NCBI GenBank assembly: GCA_030153935.1 | Contig: JASKKX010000015.1 | Location: 1 to 32,739, forward strand | From: Verrucomicrobiota bacterium | GTDB taxonomy: Bacteria > Verrucomicrobiota > Kiritimatiellia > Kiritimatiellales > Tichowtungiaceae | DNA: 32,739 nt | Direction: 5' to 3' | Part shown: one piece after another, positions 1 to 12,702 of the stretch | Layout of the letters: each line of letters opens with the position of its first letter | How positions within the stretch are numbered: position 1 is the first letter of the stretch | Notes under the pieces: model-generated | What the model saw: the letters and a program-made list of their open reading frames with translations, nothing else | Told to the model about the DNA's origin: nothing | The model's database searches: none | Position numbers and translations under genes: made by a program

Positions 1-674
1 TTGTCATGGACAGTGAGTGCCAGCGTGTCGCCGAAAATGTTATTCACCGGCACTTCCCTGATCATTCGATTCTTGGCGAAGAAGGCTGCAGCGCAACCGA
101 GCATAAAACTGAATGGATCATCGACCCGATTGACGGCACGGCTAATTATTCGCGGGGTCTCCCTTCCTGGTGCTGCTCGGTCGCCGTACGGCACGGCGGG
201 AACGTCCTGGCCGGCTGTGTTTTTGTTCCCCTCCTGAATGAGTGTTACAGCGCTTCCGCTGACGGCCCGGCTCTCTGCAACGGCAGTCCGATCCACGTTT
301 CACACGTCCCCACCCTGACCCAATCGATTTTCTTCACCGGACTCACCAAAGACATCGATCCGCGGTCGCTCCTTCTTTTCAAAGATGCCGCGCCGCAGGT
401 CAATAAAATCCGCCTGATCGGCTCGGCCGCAATGGACATCTGCCATGTGGCCTGCGGCCGTTCTGACGCTTATTTTGAACCCGGCATCTACATTTGGGAC
501 ATCGCCGCGGCCCGGCTGATCGCCGAACGCGCCGGCGCCCTCTGTTCGGTCTGGCCGCGCGAAGAGGAATACGGCCTGCGTTTTCTCTGCACCAACCCGC
601 AGATTCACACCGCCGCCCGAAAACTGGTGGAAAAACATTTTCCCGCCCCGGCGGAAAAGTCACCAGAAGGATGA
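1..674 (+). CDS. Inositol monophosphatase family protein, 5' end outside window
   Basis: The reading frame is open from the first bases (codons begin at base 3), so the gene starts upstream and the Met at base 6 is internal. Visible family motifs are GEEG (metal-binding Glu), DPIDGTANY (the metal/phosphate motif usually written DPIDGTTNF) and, near the C-terminus, WDIAAARLIAERAG. In the family these bind Mg2+ and hydrolyse phosphate monoesters such as inositol-1-phosphate, 3'-phosphoadenosine phosphate or histidinol phosphate. The substrate cannot be chosen from this part. About 40 N-terminal residues appear to be missing, judged by the usual position of GEEG. The stop codon overlaps the next gene's start (ATGA at 671-674), so the two are probably translationally coupled. 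A histidinol-phosphatase role is possible because hisB lies 8 kb away and lacks a phosphatase domain, but that is speculation. Confidence 0.88.
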   Translation, partial: VMDSECQRVAENVIHRHFPDHSILGEEGCSATEHKTEWIIDPIDGTANYSRGLPSWCCSVAVRHGGNVLAGCVFVPLLNECYSASADGPALCNGSPIHVSHVPTLTQSIFFTGLTKDIDPRSLLLFKDAAPQVNKIRLIGSAAMDICHVACGRSDAYFEPGIYIWDIAAARLIAERAGALCSVWPREEEYGLRFLCTNPQIHTAARKLVEKHFPAPAEKSPEG

Positions 675-1495
675 ACCGAAAAAAAAAGATCCCGGATCTG
701 CACTATCTCTACGAAGCCGCGGTCCAGGGAGTGGACAGCGATCTTGATTTCGCCGCACGTTTGTTCAGAAACAAACGAAACCGTAAGCCGCTGACGCTTC
801 GTGAAGATTTCTGCGGCACAGCCGCCCTCGCCTGCGAATGGGTCAACCGCTCCCCGAAACACCGCGCGTGGGGTGTCGATATTGACCGGTCGACCCTCGA
901 CTGGGGACAGAAACACAACGTCGCGTACCTCCAGCCGGACGCCGGAAAAATTGATCTGGTCTGTTCCGATGTCATAACCGCCAAAACACCGCCGACCGAC
1001 CTTGTCCTTGCACTCAACTTTTCCTACTGCATTTTCAAAACCCGCGATCGGCTCTGCAGTTATTTTGAAACCGTGCGCAGCGCACTGAACGAGGACGGTC
1101 TTTTCATTCTGGACCTTTACGGCGGAACCGAAGCGGTTGAAGCCAAACTCGAACCGCGCGACATTGAAAAGCATACCGCCACCGACGGCACAAAAATTCC
1201 GGCTTTCGAATACATCTGGGACCAGGCGGCTTATAACGTCATCGACCACCATGCGGTCAATCACATCCACTTCAACCTTCCAGGCATTGGAAAAATAAAT
1301 AAAGCCTTCACCTACGATTGGCGACTCTGGACACTGCCCGAAATTCAGGAACTGCTTTTCGAAGCAGGATTCAAGTCTGCTGAAGTCTATCTGCACGGCT
1401 GGACCGACGACGGTGAATCCGATGAGATTTACCGCCGCCGCACCCGCTACGAAAACTCCCTCGGCTGGGTCGCCTACATCGTCGGAATAAAGTGA
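671..1495 (+). CDS. Class I SAM-dependent methyltransferase, substrate unknown
   Basis: 274 residues starting at the ATG that overlaps the upstream stop codon. The frame is open further upstream, but only over the IMPase gene, so this is the sensible start. The N-terminal third carries a Rossmann-type SAM site: LREDFCGTAALACEW for motif I, then WGVDID with the acidic residue expected to hold the ribose. An FILDLYGG strand and WTLPEIQELLFEAGF near the C-terminus are typical of small-molecule methyltransferases of this fold. No residue identifies the substrate. The overlap with the IMPase gene suggests one transcript. The next gene starts 184 bases downstream, after a hairpin. The fold assignment is firm; a specific reaction is not supported. 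Confidence 0.82.
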   Translation: MNRKKKIPDLHYLYEAAVQGVDSDLDFAARLFRNKRNRKPLTLREDFCGTAALACEWVNRSPKHRAWGVDIDRSTLDWGQKHNVAYLQPDAGKIDLVCSDVITAKTPPTDLVLALNFSYCIFKTRDRLCSYFETVRSALNEDGLFILDLYGGTEAVEAKLEPRDIEKHTATDGTKIPAFEYIWDQAAYNVIDHHAVNHIHFNLPGIGKINKAFTYDWRLWTLPEIQELLFEAGFKSAEVYLHGWTDDGESDEIYRRRTRYENSLGWVAYIVGIK

Positions 1496-1597
1496 GTTTC
1501 GTCCGCACAAAACTCAGAAAGCATGTTCAGCTCGTAATCCAAAGTTTTATTCCGTCAGGTTGGATCGCTTATCTCATCAGGACCAGACAGTTACATC

Positions 1598-1627
1598 AAC
1601 CGGAAAATACAGCTCTTTTTTCCGGTT
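1598..1627 (+). terminator. Hairpin downstream of the methyltransferase gene
   Basis: A perfect 10-base inverted repeat (AACCGGAAAA / TTTTCCGGTT) with a 10-base loop lies between the methyltransferase stop and the stress-protein start. The right arm is rich in T and followed by TTTAC, so it could act as a weak intrinsic terminator. It could equally be a leader hairpin, as it ends 52 bases before the next start codon. Its CCGGAAAA/TTTTCCGG core resembles the dispersed palindromes noted elsewhere, in the opposite orientation. Confidence 0.4.
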
Positions 1628-1679
1628 TACATCTACCGAATGTCTGTAAAACTAAATGCACTTACAGGGAGGTGTAAGC

Positions 1680-2111
1680 ATGAAAATACTGGCAGCTATT
1701 GATTTTTCCACGGCAACAGAACCTATCCTGAAGACGACAAAAATCTATGCTGAAAAGCTGGATGCAGAGGTCTGCCTGATCCACGTCGAACCGCCCCCCG
1801 TTGTGCAAATCGGCAGCGAGCCCGGTTTGGAAATTATGAGTGCTGGCCCGCCCTGCCGCGAAACGGAATTGGCCCGACTCCGTAAAAATGCACTGGCATT
1901 GAAAAAATCAGGGATTAAAGTTTCACAGGTTCTGTTGCAAGGCGCTGTCAGTAAAACCATTCTGGAAGAAGCCGAACGACAGAAAGCGGATCTGATTATC
2001 GCCGGATCTCACGGGCACAGCATCCTTCGAAATGTATTGATCGGCAGTACAAGCGAAGGAATTCTTCGACATACCCGGATTCCGCTCCTGCTGATTCCGA
2101 TAAAAGGCTGA
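1680..2111 (+). CDS. UspA-family universal stress protein
   Basis: 143 residues as a single Usp domain. The N-terminus MKILAAIDFS has the first beta strand and conserved Asp of the fold. The C-terminal half has AGSHGHSILRNVLIGSTSEG, which fits the G-2x-G-9x-G-S ATP-binding signature of ATP-binding Usp proteins. In the family these are cytoplasmic dimers induced in starvation or stress. I chose the ATG at 1680 because a strong Shine-Dalgarno (AGGGAGGTG) ends six bases upstream; an upstream in-frame ATG at 1656 would place that site inside the coding sequence. The gene stands alone between two intergenic gaps. Family assignment is confident; physiological trigger unknown. Confidence 0.9.
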   Translation: MKILAAIDFSTATEPILKTTKIYAEKLDAEVCLIHVEPPPVVQIGSEPGLEIMSAGPPCRETELARLRKNALALKKSGIKVSQVLLQGAVSKTILEEAERQKADLIIAGSHGHSILRNVLIGSTSEGILRHTRIPLLLIPIKG

Positions 2112-2169
2112 TCAGCTTCCACCCGAACAGCGTTCCAAAATGCGGGAATCCGGCGCTGAACCCGGCGGC

Positions 2170-2198
2170 TTGTTTTTTCCCAACCACTGGAAAAACAA
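2170..2198. repeat. Dispersed T-CC/GG-A palindrome, copy 1
   Basis: Arms TTGTTTTTTCC and GGAAAAACAA (one extra T in the left arm) around an eight-base loop, 59 bases after the usp stop codon. It belongs to the set of similar palindromes described in the findings. The remaining 2112-2366 gap before gyrB holds T-rich sequence with no gene that I can support. Confidence 0.6.
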
Positions 2199-2342
2199 AC
2201 AACAGGCTTTCCCCGGATTGCAAAAACAGAAAACGCAAACTTAAAATTGCCGCAAACCCCCTGTTTTTTGGTAATTTTCTTATGTTTCCCGGTTCTTTTT
2301 TATAGCTCCGGTTCCTCCGTTTCTTTACTATGTGTCCTTTAG

Positions 2343-4817
<2,475 letters not shown>

Positions 4818-4819
4818 TT

Positions 4820-4840
4820 AACCACAAAAGACGCAAAAAC
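4820..4840. repeat. Left flank of GxxExxY unit (CACAAA/CGCAAA repeats)
   Basis: Directly after the gyrB stop lies AACCACAAAAGACGCAAAAA, two tandem units of the form (C)(A/G)CAAAA. In my recollection such ACCACAAAGGACACAAAGG-like strings commonly precede GxxExxY genes in other genomes. The counterpart on the right, at 5210-5238, runs in the opposite sense. Confidence 0.5.
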
Positions 4841-5217
4841 ATGACCGATCAGAAAATACGCCGGCGTACGGATAACGTCCGGGAAACAGCGTATGCTGTC
4901 CCCCGCTTTTTCGGGCCGGGACATTTCGAAAAGGGATATGAAAACGCTCTGGTCCATCGGTTGAAAAAGGCGAGGATCCCCGTTCTGCAACAAATGCCGA
5001 TTACGGTTCATGATGAGGAGGGAACGGTTGTCGGAGAATATATTGCAGATTGGCTGATCGGAAATGAGCTGATTATTGAACTCAAGGCCGGTGAACGCCT
5101 GACGGGAAACCCATCCGTATCAAAATTATGGGGGACCTGCGGGCAATAAAAATGCGACACGGAGTGTTCATCAACTCCGCCACCCGAAAGTTTGAAATTA
5201 AAAAGTATATTTTGTGA
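4841..5217 (+). pseudogene. GxxExxY (PDDEXK_3) family gene, frameshifted
   Basis: The 5' frame from ATG 4841 encodes recognisable family sequence: FGPGHFEKGYENALVHRL (the G-x-x-E-x-x-Y signature region), YIADWLIGNELIIELKAGERL (the D...ExK nuclease-like triad), then out-of-frame residues ending in TAA at 5147-5149. The missing conserved C-terminus is in another forward frame: from about 5128 it reads MGDLRAIKMRHGVFINSATR followed by KFEIKKYIL, ending at TGA 5215-5217. This matches the usual family ending (NYL-A--RHG-LINF----FEIKKYIL). A single indel around 5110-5128 joins the halves. The unit sits between gyrB (24 bases before) and gyrA (43 bases after) and has little room for a promoter of its own. 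The role of the family is not established. A sequencing indel cannot be excluded. Confidence 0.82.
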
Positions 5218-5238
5218 TCCTTGTGAATCCTGCGGTCA
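5210..5238. repeat. Right flank of GxxExxY unit (TTGTG repeats)
   Basis: Overlapping the restored stop codon is TTTTGTGATCC followed by TTGTGAATCC and TGCGGTCA. The two tandem TTGTGA(A)TCC units on this strand read GGAT(T)CACAA on the other, so they mirror the CACAAA-type units on the left side of the same gene. This gives the unit imperfect, inverted, low-complexity ends. Confidence 0.45.
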
Positions 5239-5259
5239 TTGACCTTTGAAAGGTAAAGT

Positions 5260-7770
5260 ATGGAAAACCAGAACCAACGTATTAATCTGATTAATATTGA
5301 AGATGAGATGCAGCGCGCCTACATCGACTACTCCATGTCGGTGATTGTCGGCCGTGCCCTGCCCGATGTGCGCGACGGAATGAAACCCGGCAACCGCCGC
5401 ATTCTTTACGCCATGAAAGAGCGCGGCTGGACGCATAATAAAGCGTACGTAAAATGCGCGAAAGTGGTCGGGGAAGTCATCGGTAACTACCATCCGCACG
5501 GAGACTCCGCCATCTACGACACCATCGTGCGTATGGCGCAGGACTTTGCAATGCGCTGCATGCTGATCGACGGCCAGGGAAACTTCGGGTCGATCGACGG
5601 GGACCGCGCCGCCGCCTACCGCTACACCGAGTGCCGCCTGCGGCCGCTGGCGGAGGAAATGCTGGCGGATATCGATAAAAATACCGTCGATATGCGCCCG
5701 AACTTTGATGAATCCCTGATGGAACCGTCTGTCCTGCCCGCCCGTATCCCCAACCTGCTGGTCAACGGATCAACCGGTATTGCCGTCGGGATGGCCACCA
5801 ATATTCCGCCGCACAATCTCGGCGAAGTGGTCGATGGAACCATTCACCTCATTGAAAATCCCGAAGCAACGGCTGAGGATCTTTGCGAATACGTGAAAGG
5901 ACCCGACTTTCCGACCGGCGGAATAGTTTATGGCCTGGGGGCCATCCGCGAATTCTACACCACCGGTCGCGGCAAAATAAAAATGCGCGGCAAGGCGGAA
6001 ATCGAAGAAGACGATAACGGTAAAGCGCGCATCATCATCAGCGAAATTCCCTATGCGCTGAACAAAACGCTGCTGATTCACAAAATGGTTCAGTTGGTCC
6101 GCGACAAGATTCTCGACGGTATTTCAGACATCCGCGACGAATCCGGTAAAGAAGGCATCCGCCTCGTCGTGGAACTCAAACGCAGTGCCGTTCCGCGCGT
6201 CATGCTCAACGGACTCTACAAATACACCCAGATGGAATCCACTTTCGGTTCCATCATGCTGGCCATCGACAAAGGCAAGCCGCGCGTCATGAACCTGAAA
6301 GAGGTCCTGCAATGCTTCATTGATCACCGCTTCGAAGTCGTCACCCGCCGCACCGAATTCGATCTCGAAAAAGCCAAGGCGCGCGCTCATGTCCTCGAAG
6401 GCTTCCTGATCGCCATGGACAATATGGATGATGTTGTCCGCATCATCCGCGAATCGAAAAACCGTGAAGAGGCTCAGGACAAACTGAGCTCCAGATTCGG
6501 ATTGAGCGAAGTTCAGGCCAAGGCCATTCTCGACATGCGCCTCTACCAGCTGACCGGTCTCGAACGCGAAAAGGTTGAGGCTGAGTATGCCGAACTCAAA
6601 AAACTGATGGATTACCTCGAAGACCTGCTGGCCAATCCGGCCAAGATCTACGACGTCATTAAAGAAGACCTCGAACAGATCCGCGCCAAATACAGCGAAC
6701 CGCGCCGCACGGAACTGTGCATCAACGAGGGGGAAATCAACATGGAGGATCTCATCGCCGATGAACCCTGTGTGATCACCCTGTCCAACACCGGCTATAT
6801 CAAGCGCGTACCGGCCGACACCTACCGTCAGCAGCGCCGCGGCGGTCGCGGCGTTATCGGCATGAGCACCAAAGACGAGGACTATGTCGAACACATTTTC
6901 AGTGCCTCGACTCATGATTACCTGCTCTGTTTCACCGAAGCGGGCCGCATGTACTGGCTCAAAGCCTATTACGTGCCGGAAGGCACCCGCCAGAGCCGCG
7001 GCCGCGCACTGGCCAATGTGCTGCAAATGGCGCCTGACGAAAAACTCGCCGCCATTCTCTGTGTGCGCGAACTCGATGACGATGCCCATAACCTGGTAAT
7101 GGCCACGAAAAGGGGCATCATCAAAAAGACTGTCATCTCGGCCTACAAAAACATCCGTGCCGGCGGCATTAATGCCATCAATATTGACGACGACGACCAG
7201 CTCATCGGCGTCAAACTGACGAATGGCGAGAACGAAATCATTCTCAGCATGAAAAACGGCAAAGCGATCCGCTTCAGAGAGCAGGATGTCCGCCCGATCG
7301 GCCGCGTTGCCCGCGGAGTCAAAGGCGTCACCCTCGAAGGCGATGACGAAGTCGTCACCATTGAAATCGTCGACACGAAAGCCACCATGATGGTTATCAC
7401 CGAAAACGGCTACGGCAAGCGTACCAGCTTTGACGAGTACCGTACGCAGAGCCGCGGCGGCAAGGGAATCATCAGTATTCAGACCACCGAGCGCAACGGC
7501 AAAGTCGTCAGCGCCCACGCCGTCACCGACGAACACCGCATCATGCTCATTTCCGAAAGCGGACAGATGATCTGCATCGGGGCAAGCGATCTGCGCGTCA
7601 TCGGGCGCAACACACAGGGCGTACGGCTGGTCAACCTGAAAGAAGGCGACAAACTCGTCTCCGCGGCTGTCCTTGAACCGGACGAAGAGGTTGAAGAAGC
7701 AGTAGACGGCGAAACGCCGGAAACAATCGAAACGCCGATGGAAAAAACGTCGGAAGAATCTGCGGAGTAA
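5260..7770 (+). CDS. gyrA: DNA gyrase subunit A
   Basis: 836 residues, the DNA-cleaving subunit of gyrase. The catalytic Tyr is residue 122 (RYTECRL), the same number as in E. coli. The quinolone-resistance region [13 protein letters not shown] keeps Ser83 and Asp87, so no target-site resistance change is visible. The GyrA box QRRGGRG (residues about 525-531) opens the C-terminal DNA-wrapping beta-pinwheel, which marks it as gyrase rather than ParC. The end is an acidic tail ([19 protein letters not shown]...). The start ATG has AAAGGTAAAG just upstream. The SUI1 gene follows after two bases, so the two are surely co-transcribed. A possible promoter from the GxxExxY unit cannot be judged. Confidence 0.98.
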   Translation: MENQNQRINLINIEDEMQRAYIDYSMSVIVGRALPDVRDGMKPGNRRILYAMKERGWTHNKAYVKCAKVVGEVIGNYHPHGDSAIYDTIVRMAQDFAMRCMLIDGQGNFGSIDGDRAAAYRYTECRLRPLAEEMLADIDKNTVDMRPNFDESLMEPSVLPARIPNLLVNGSTGIAVGMATNIPPHNLGEVVDGTIHLIENPEATAEDLCEYVKGPDFPTGGIVYGLGAIREFYTTGRGKIKMRGKAEIEEDDNGKARIIISEIPYALNKTLLIHKMVQLVRDKILDGISDIRDESGKEGIRLVVELKRSAVPRVMLNGLYKYTQMESTFGSIMLAIDKGKPRVMNLKEVLQCFIDHRFEVVTRRTEFDLEKAKARAHVLEGFLIAMDNMDDVVRIIRESKNREEAQDKLSSRFGLSEVQAKAILDMRLYQLTGLEREKVEAEYAELKKLMDYLEDLLANPAKIYDVIKEDLEQIRAKYSEPRRTELCINEGEINMEDLIADEPCVITLSNTGYIKRVPADTYRQQRRGGRGVIGMSTKDEDYVEHIFSASTHDYLLCFTEAGRMYWLKAYYVPEGTRQSRGRALANVLQMAPDEKLAAILCVRELDDDAHNLVMATKRGIIKKTVISAYKNIRAGGINAINIDDDDQLIGVKLTNGENEIILSMKNGKAIRFREQDVRPIGRVARGVKGVTLEGDDEVVTIEIVDTKATMMVITENGYGKRTSFDEYRTQSRGGKGIISIQTTERNGKVVSAHAVTDEHRIMLISESGQMICIGASDLRVIGRNTQGVRLVNLKEGDKLVSAAVLEPDEEVEEAVDGETPETIETPMEKTSEESAE

Positions 7771-7772
7771 CC

Positions 7773-8129
7773 ATGCCGATTGATTTGAGCCGTTTTGACC
7801 TGACCCCGGAGTGGAACAAATCCGCTCCGGGGAGCAGTCTTCCTCCCAAAAAAGTAAAAAAGATTCCGAATCAGACGACTCCGAAAAATGACGGCATTGT
7901 GCATGTCGGACGGGAAACCAAAGGCCGCAAAGGTGCCGGCGTAACAGTCATCACCGGAATTCCGGCTCATCCCGAAGGGCTTGAAAAACTGGCCCGGCAG
8001 CTCAAACAAAAATACGGAACAGGCGGCACCGTTAAAAACGGCATCATTGAGATTCAGGGCGACCACCGCGACCTGCTGGTAAAAGAATTATCCGCCCGCG
8101 GATACACCGTCAAAAAAGCAGGCGGATAA
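7773..8129 (+). CDS. SUI1/eIF1-family translation factor homologue
   Basis: 118 residues. The C-terminal two thirds carry the SUI1 fold: [18 protein letters not shown], then [18 protein letters not shown] and [20 protein letters not shown]. This matches the bacterial YciH/eIF1-like proteins. The first 40 residues are a polar, lysine-rich leader (KKVKKIP). In eukaryotes and archaea eIF1 helps select the start codon; the bacterial homologue is proposed to bind the small subunit, but its function is unsettled. It follows gyrA by two bases and would be the last gene of a gyrB-gyrA-SUI1 transcript. No strong terminator is visible after it, only an 8-base inverted pair GTCAAAAG/CTTTTGAC at 8130-8137 and 8178-8185. 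Confidence 0.9.
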   Translation: MPIDLSRFDLTPEWNKSAPGSSLPPKKVKKIPNQTTPKNDGIVHVGRETKGRKGAGVTVITGIPAHPEGLEKLARQLKQKYGTGGTVKNGIIEIQGDHRDLLVKELSARGYTVKKAGG

Positions 8130-8215
8130 GTCAAAAGCCAAAGGGCTGCAGGGTGAAAGTCCGCAGGAACATTTCCACTTTTGACGTCTGACATTCGGCC
8201 TTTGACCGCCGTGCC

Positions 8216-8355
8216 GGACGCCCCGCCTCCGTGCTCGGAAGGACAGGATGAATGCTGTTTTGCCAGCTCGGCGAAATCCGCGCCGTCGGCAATCTGCTGT
8301 TTAAGGTCTTTGCACTGCTCTTCCGTGCTCACGCGGTTTTTCAATAAGGCGTCAT
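8216..8355 (-). pseudogene. Parvulin (PpiC-type) peptidyl-prolyl isomerase remnant
   Basis: Read on the minus strand from 8344, the sequence gives STEEQCKDLKQQIADGADFA and ELAKQHSSCPSEHGGGA. That is the front half of a small parvulin domain (compare the family pattern ADF--LAK-HS-CPS---GG-LG). The similarity stops near 8216; the following residues are unrelated and the catalytic C-terminal half is absent. An ATG at 8355 preceded by AGGAGGTGGG is two bases out of phase with the similar frame, so the 5' end also carries an indel. This is a dead fragment on the strand opposite to gyrA and hisB. The rest of 8130-8415 shows only short repeats. Confidence 0.72.
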
Positions 8356-8415
8356 CCCACCTCCTGTCTGTAAAAAAATGACCTGTAACCCGCGAAACGG
8401 CAGCTGTTTTCGTGC

Positions 8416-8444
8416 TTGATGGGAACCGGCGCGGCTTCTAAGTT
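8416..8444 (+). promoter_or_regulatory. Candidate sigma-70 promoter for hisB
   Basis: TTGATG and TAAGTT are separated by 17 bases, ending 29 bases before the hisB ATG. The spacing is ideal and both boxes match the vegetative consensus at several positions. This is a pattern match only. Confidence 0.4.
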
Positions 8445-8473
8445 AGCTTCACACCTTAACAACAGGATCGACC

Positions 8474-9076
8474 ATGGGAAAACAGCGGACCGCAACCGTA
8501 GAACGCAAAACAAACGAAACGCAGATCGAACTGACCATCAACCTCGACGGAACCGGGGTTTATTCGATTGAGACCGGCGTGCCTTTTTTCAACCACATGC
8601 TCGATCTGCTTTCCAAGCACTCGCTGATCGATATGGACATTAAGGCGACCGGCGACATCGACGTGGACTACCATCATCTCGTCGAAGATGTCGGCCTCGC
8701 TCTCGGACAGGCTTTCAATGAAGCGCTCGGCGAACGGCGCGGCATCAACCGCTACGGCTTCTGGCTGCTGCCGATGGACGACGCACTGGCCAGCGCCGAA
8801 GTGGCCCTCGACCTCGGCGGACGCCCTTATCTCGTCTATGAAATTGCCAACAAAAAAAACATGATCCGCGATTTCGACACCGACATTTTCGGCCATTTCT
8901 GGCGGTCGTTCTGCGACACCGCGAAAATGAATCTGCACATCGATCAAAAATACGGTGACGACCTGCACCACGCGCACGAAGCCGTTTTCAAAGCCGTCGC
9001 CCGCGCCCTGCGCATGGCCTGCACCGCCGACGAACGCGCCCTCGACGCATTGCCTTCGAGCAAAGGGAAAATTTAG
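8474..9076 (+). CDS. hisB: Imidazoleglycerol-phosphate dehydratase
   Basis: 200 residues, the monofunctional form. It converts imidazole glycerol phosphate to imidazole acetol phosphate (histidine pathway, cytoplasm, Mn-dependent oligomer). The two metal-binding histidine motifs are present: DYHHLVEDVGLALGQA and, near the C-terminus, DLHHAHEAVFKAVARAL. FFNHMLDLLSKHS at about residues 36-48 is also typical. No histidinol-phosphatase domain is fused, unlike the E. coli enzyme. The ATG has AGGA seven bases upstream. It stands alone between two decayed patches, with no other his gene in the window, so the pathway genes are dispersed here. Confidence 0.96.
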   Translation: MGKQRTATVERKTNETQIELTINLDGTGVYSIETGVPFFNHMLDLLSKHSLIDMDIKATGDIDVDYHHLVEDVGLALGQAFNEALGERRGINRYGFWLLPMDDALASAEVALDLGGRPYLVYEIANKKNMIRDFDTDIFGHFWRSFCDTAKMNLHIDQKYGDDLHHAHEAVFKAVARALRMACTADERALDALPSSKGKI

Positions 9077-9137
9077 AGAGAAAGCCGCCTTATGACGGCA
9101 TGAACGATGGGATGGCTCCCGCCACCGCTCGTTTAGC

Positions 9138-9371
9138 GTGAATTATTCACAGAAACGGCCCTGGCTGGTGTATCATATTGTATTACAATGCCTTAGCGCT
9201 CCAAAGCGAGGGGTCAAACGGCTGCGCAAAGCCTTTGCGGACACCCGCCTGATCTGCCGGGGCGACTCTCATCACACCAAACCGCCTGTCATGGAGCGGC
9301 TGGAGACGCATGAGGTTGATTTTTCGATCGGTGAAAAAACAACCCGGATCATTAAATTCCTCAAACGATGA
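9138..9371 (+). pseudogene. IS1380-type transposase remnant
   Basis: From about 9213 the translated frame reads VKRLRKAFADTRLICRGDSH, then HTKPPVMERLETHEVDFSIG. This resembles the internal part of IS1380-family DDE transposases around their conserved RGDSHY---P-VM-WLE pattern; the Asp of RGDSH would be a catalytic residue. Nothing upstream or downstream extends the similarity, and the first 25 codons look unrelated. It is a short internal scrap without inverted ends. The surrounding stretch 9077-9522 contains no other gene I can support. Confidence 0.6.
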
Positions 9372-9522
9372 TCAGTGAAGTCCTATACAACATGGCATTC
9401 CAAATAGGAGATGCAGGATTCAACGCAGTAATACCAAAAGAATAATTTTGCCAACCACCGCATTCACTCTATCGCGGACTCCGCCCGCTCAGAGTGACGC
9501 GTGCCGTTCAGCCTCAATTAAA

Positions 9523-9545
9523 TTTTTCAATCGTCATTGGAAAAA
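9523..9545. repeat. Dispersed T-CC/GG-A palindrome, copy 2
   Basis: TTTTTCAAT - CGTC - ATTGGAAAAA: the left arm lacks one C compared with the complement of the right arm. It lies five bases beyond the rlmN stop codon (rlmN is on the minus strand), so it would sit at the 3' end of that transcript. Confidence 0.6.
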
Positions 9546-9550
9546 GCGGG

Positions 9551-10582
9551 TCAGGCTTTTTGGGCGGCGAGGAGGGCGTTGGTGGAGAGCAGTCCGCAGG
9601 CGGCATCAATGTCCTGCCCGCGCGAAGTCCGGATAGTCGTCAGAATTCCCTTTTTATTCAGATCGTCTTTAAACCGCTGGAGGGAGTCTTCGTCGGTGGC
9701 CGGCAGCGGCGCTCCGGGCACCGGATGAAAGCGGATGAGGTTGATACGGCAGCGGATTCCGGCGAGCAGGCGGCTGAGTTCTTTGACGTGCCGCGGCGTG
9801 TCGTTGATTCCGTGGAAAACGATATATTCAAATGAAACGCGGCGCTGTCCGCGGAAGTTCCACTGCCGGATGACGTCGATGACTTCGGCGAGCGGATAAG
9901 CGATCTGCACCGGCATCAACTGCTGGCGTTCCTCGTGAAACGGTGTGTGCAGGCTGATGGCCAGATGCGCTTCGCTTTCGTTGAGAAAGCGGACCAGCCC
10001 CGGTGTGATGCCGATGGAGGAGACGGTGATGCGGCGCGGGCTCATGGCAAAGCCCCATTCCGACGTTAAAATCTCAATGCTTTTGAGTACTTCGTCGAGA
10101 TTATCGAACGGTTCGCCCATGCCCATGTAGACGATGTTGGTGACGTCGTGAAACTCCGGAATGCTGCGGATCTGGTTGACGATGTCCCCCGCTGCCAACT
10201 GGCCCTGAAAACCCTGCTTGCCGGTCATGCAGAACAGGCAGCCCATCTTGCAGCCGACCTGCGATGAAACGCAGACCGTGCGGCGTTCGTTGAACGGAAT
10301 CATCGCGGTTTCAATGAATTTTTCGGTCTGCGTTTCAAAGAGATACTTCTTTGTTCCGTCCGAGCTGATCTGCACGTTGGACGGCGCATGCCGCCCGAAG
10401 GCATAGCGCCTGTTCAGCAGCTCGCGGGCTTTTTTCGACAGATTGCTCATGTCGTCGATCGAGTCGATGTCTTTCTGATAAAGCCAGTCGGCCAGCTGTT
10501 TGCCGGTAAATTTCGGCAGGCCGAGCTCAATGACCCGTTCGGTCAGTTCTGCGAGTGTTTTTCCGAATAAAGCGGGTTTCAT
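9551..10582 (-). CDS. rlmN: Dual-specificity 23S rRNA/tRNA adenine-C2 methyltransferase RlmN
   Basis: 343 residues, radical-SAM enzyme that makes 2-methyladenosine in 23S rRNA (A2503 in E. coli numbering) and at A37 of some tRNAs. The cluster motif CKMGCLFC gives Cys111, 115 and 118. The catalytic cysteine pair appears as Cys104 (CVSSQVG) and Cys329 (DIDAACGLL), both needed for the methyl-transfer mechanism. YMGMGEPFDN and SLHTP are further family marks. The length is close to the normal 370-385. It is downstream of purB with a 124-base gap and runs in the same direction. Cfr is the alternative family member, but the sequence pattern and context favour RlmN. Confidence 0.95.
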   Translation of the reverse strand: MKPALFGKTLAELTERVIELGLPKFTGKQLADWLYQKDIDSIDDMSNLSKKARELLNRRYAFGRHAPSNVQISSDGTKKYLFETQTEKFIETAMIPFNERRTVCVSSQVGCKMGCLFCMTGKQGFQGQLAAGDIVNQIRSIPEFHDVTNIVYMGMGEPFDNLDEVLKSIEILTSEWGFAMSPRRITVSSIGITPGLVRFLNESEAHLAISLHTPFHEERQQLMPVQIAYPLAEVIDVIRQWNFRGQRRVSFEYIVFHGINDTPRHVKELSRLLAGIRCRINLIRFHPVPGAPLPATDEDSLQRFKDDLNKKGILTTIRTSRGQDIDAACGLLSTNALLAAQKA

Positions 10583-10706
10583 TATGACAACCTTGGATTG
10601 GGAGCGAGGGGGAATCGAGTTTAAAAATAGGTTTCCACGGCGATTTGACCAAACGGGATACCTGCGGCGTCAGTTCGACAGGGTCCGGAGATGGACTTCG
10701 GAGACA

Positions 10707-12667
<1,961 letters not shown>

Positions 12668-12702
12668 GTTTTTCTCTTGCAAAAGGCGCCAAGACGCCTG
12701 GT

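Noticed and set aside
1492-1677. 61-codon open frame before usp
   Set aside because: No family resemblance; it contains the hairpin at 1598-1627 and runs into the usp ribosome site.
5491-5520. Possible quinolone-resistance substitution in GyrA
   Set aside because: Ser83 and Asp87 are both the ordinary residues.
6124-7536. 470-codon open frame antisense to gyrA
   Set aside because: Same artefact: composition reflects the complement of gyrA, and no family resemblance is seen.
9077-9137. Possible tRNA-like or terminator folds after hisB
   Set aside because: The inverted segments are only 4-5 bases and there is no T-loop or acceptor pattern.
12668-12702. Possible trp leader or attenuator in front of trpG
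   Set aside because: No run of Trp codons and no terminator/antiterminator pair. The sequence looks like a flank of the GxxExxY remnant.
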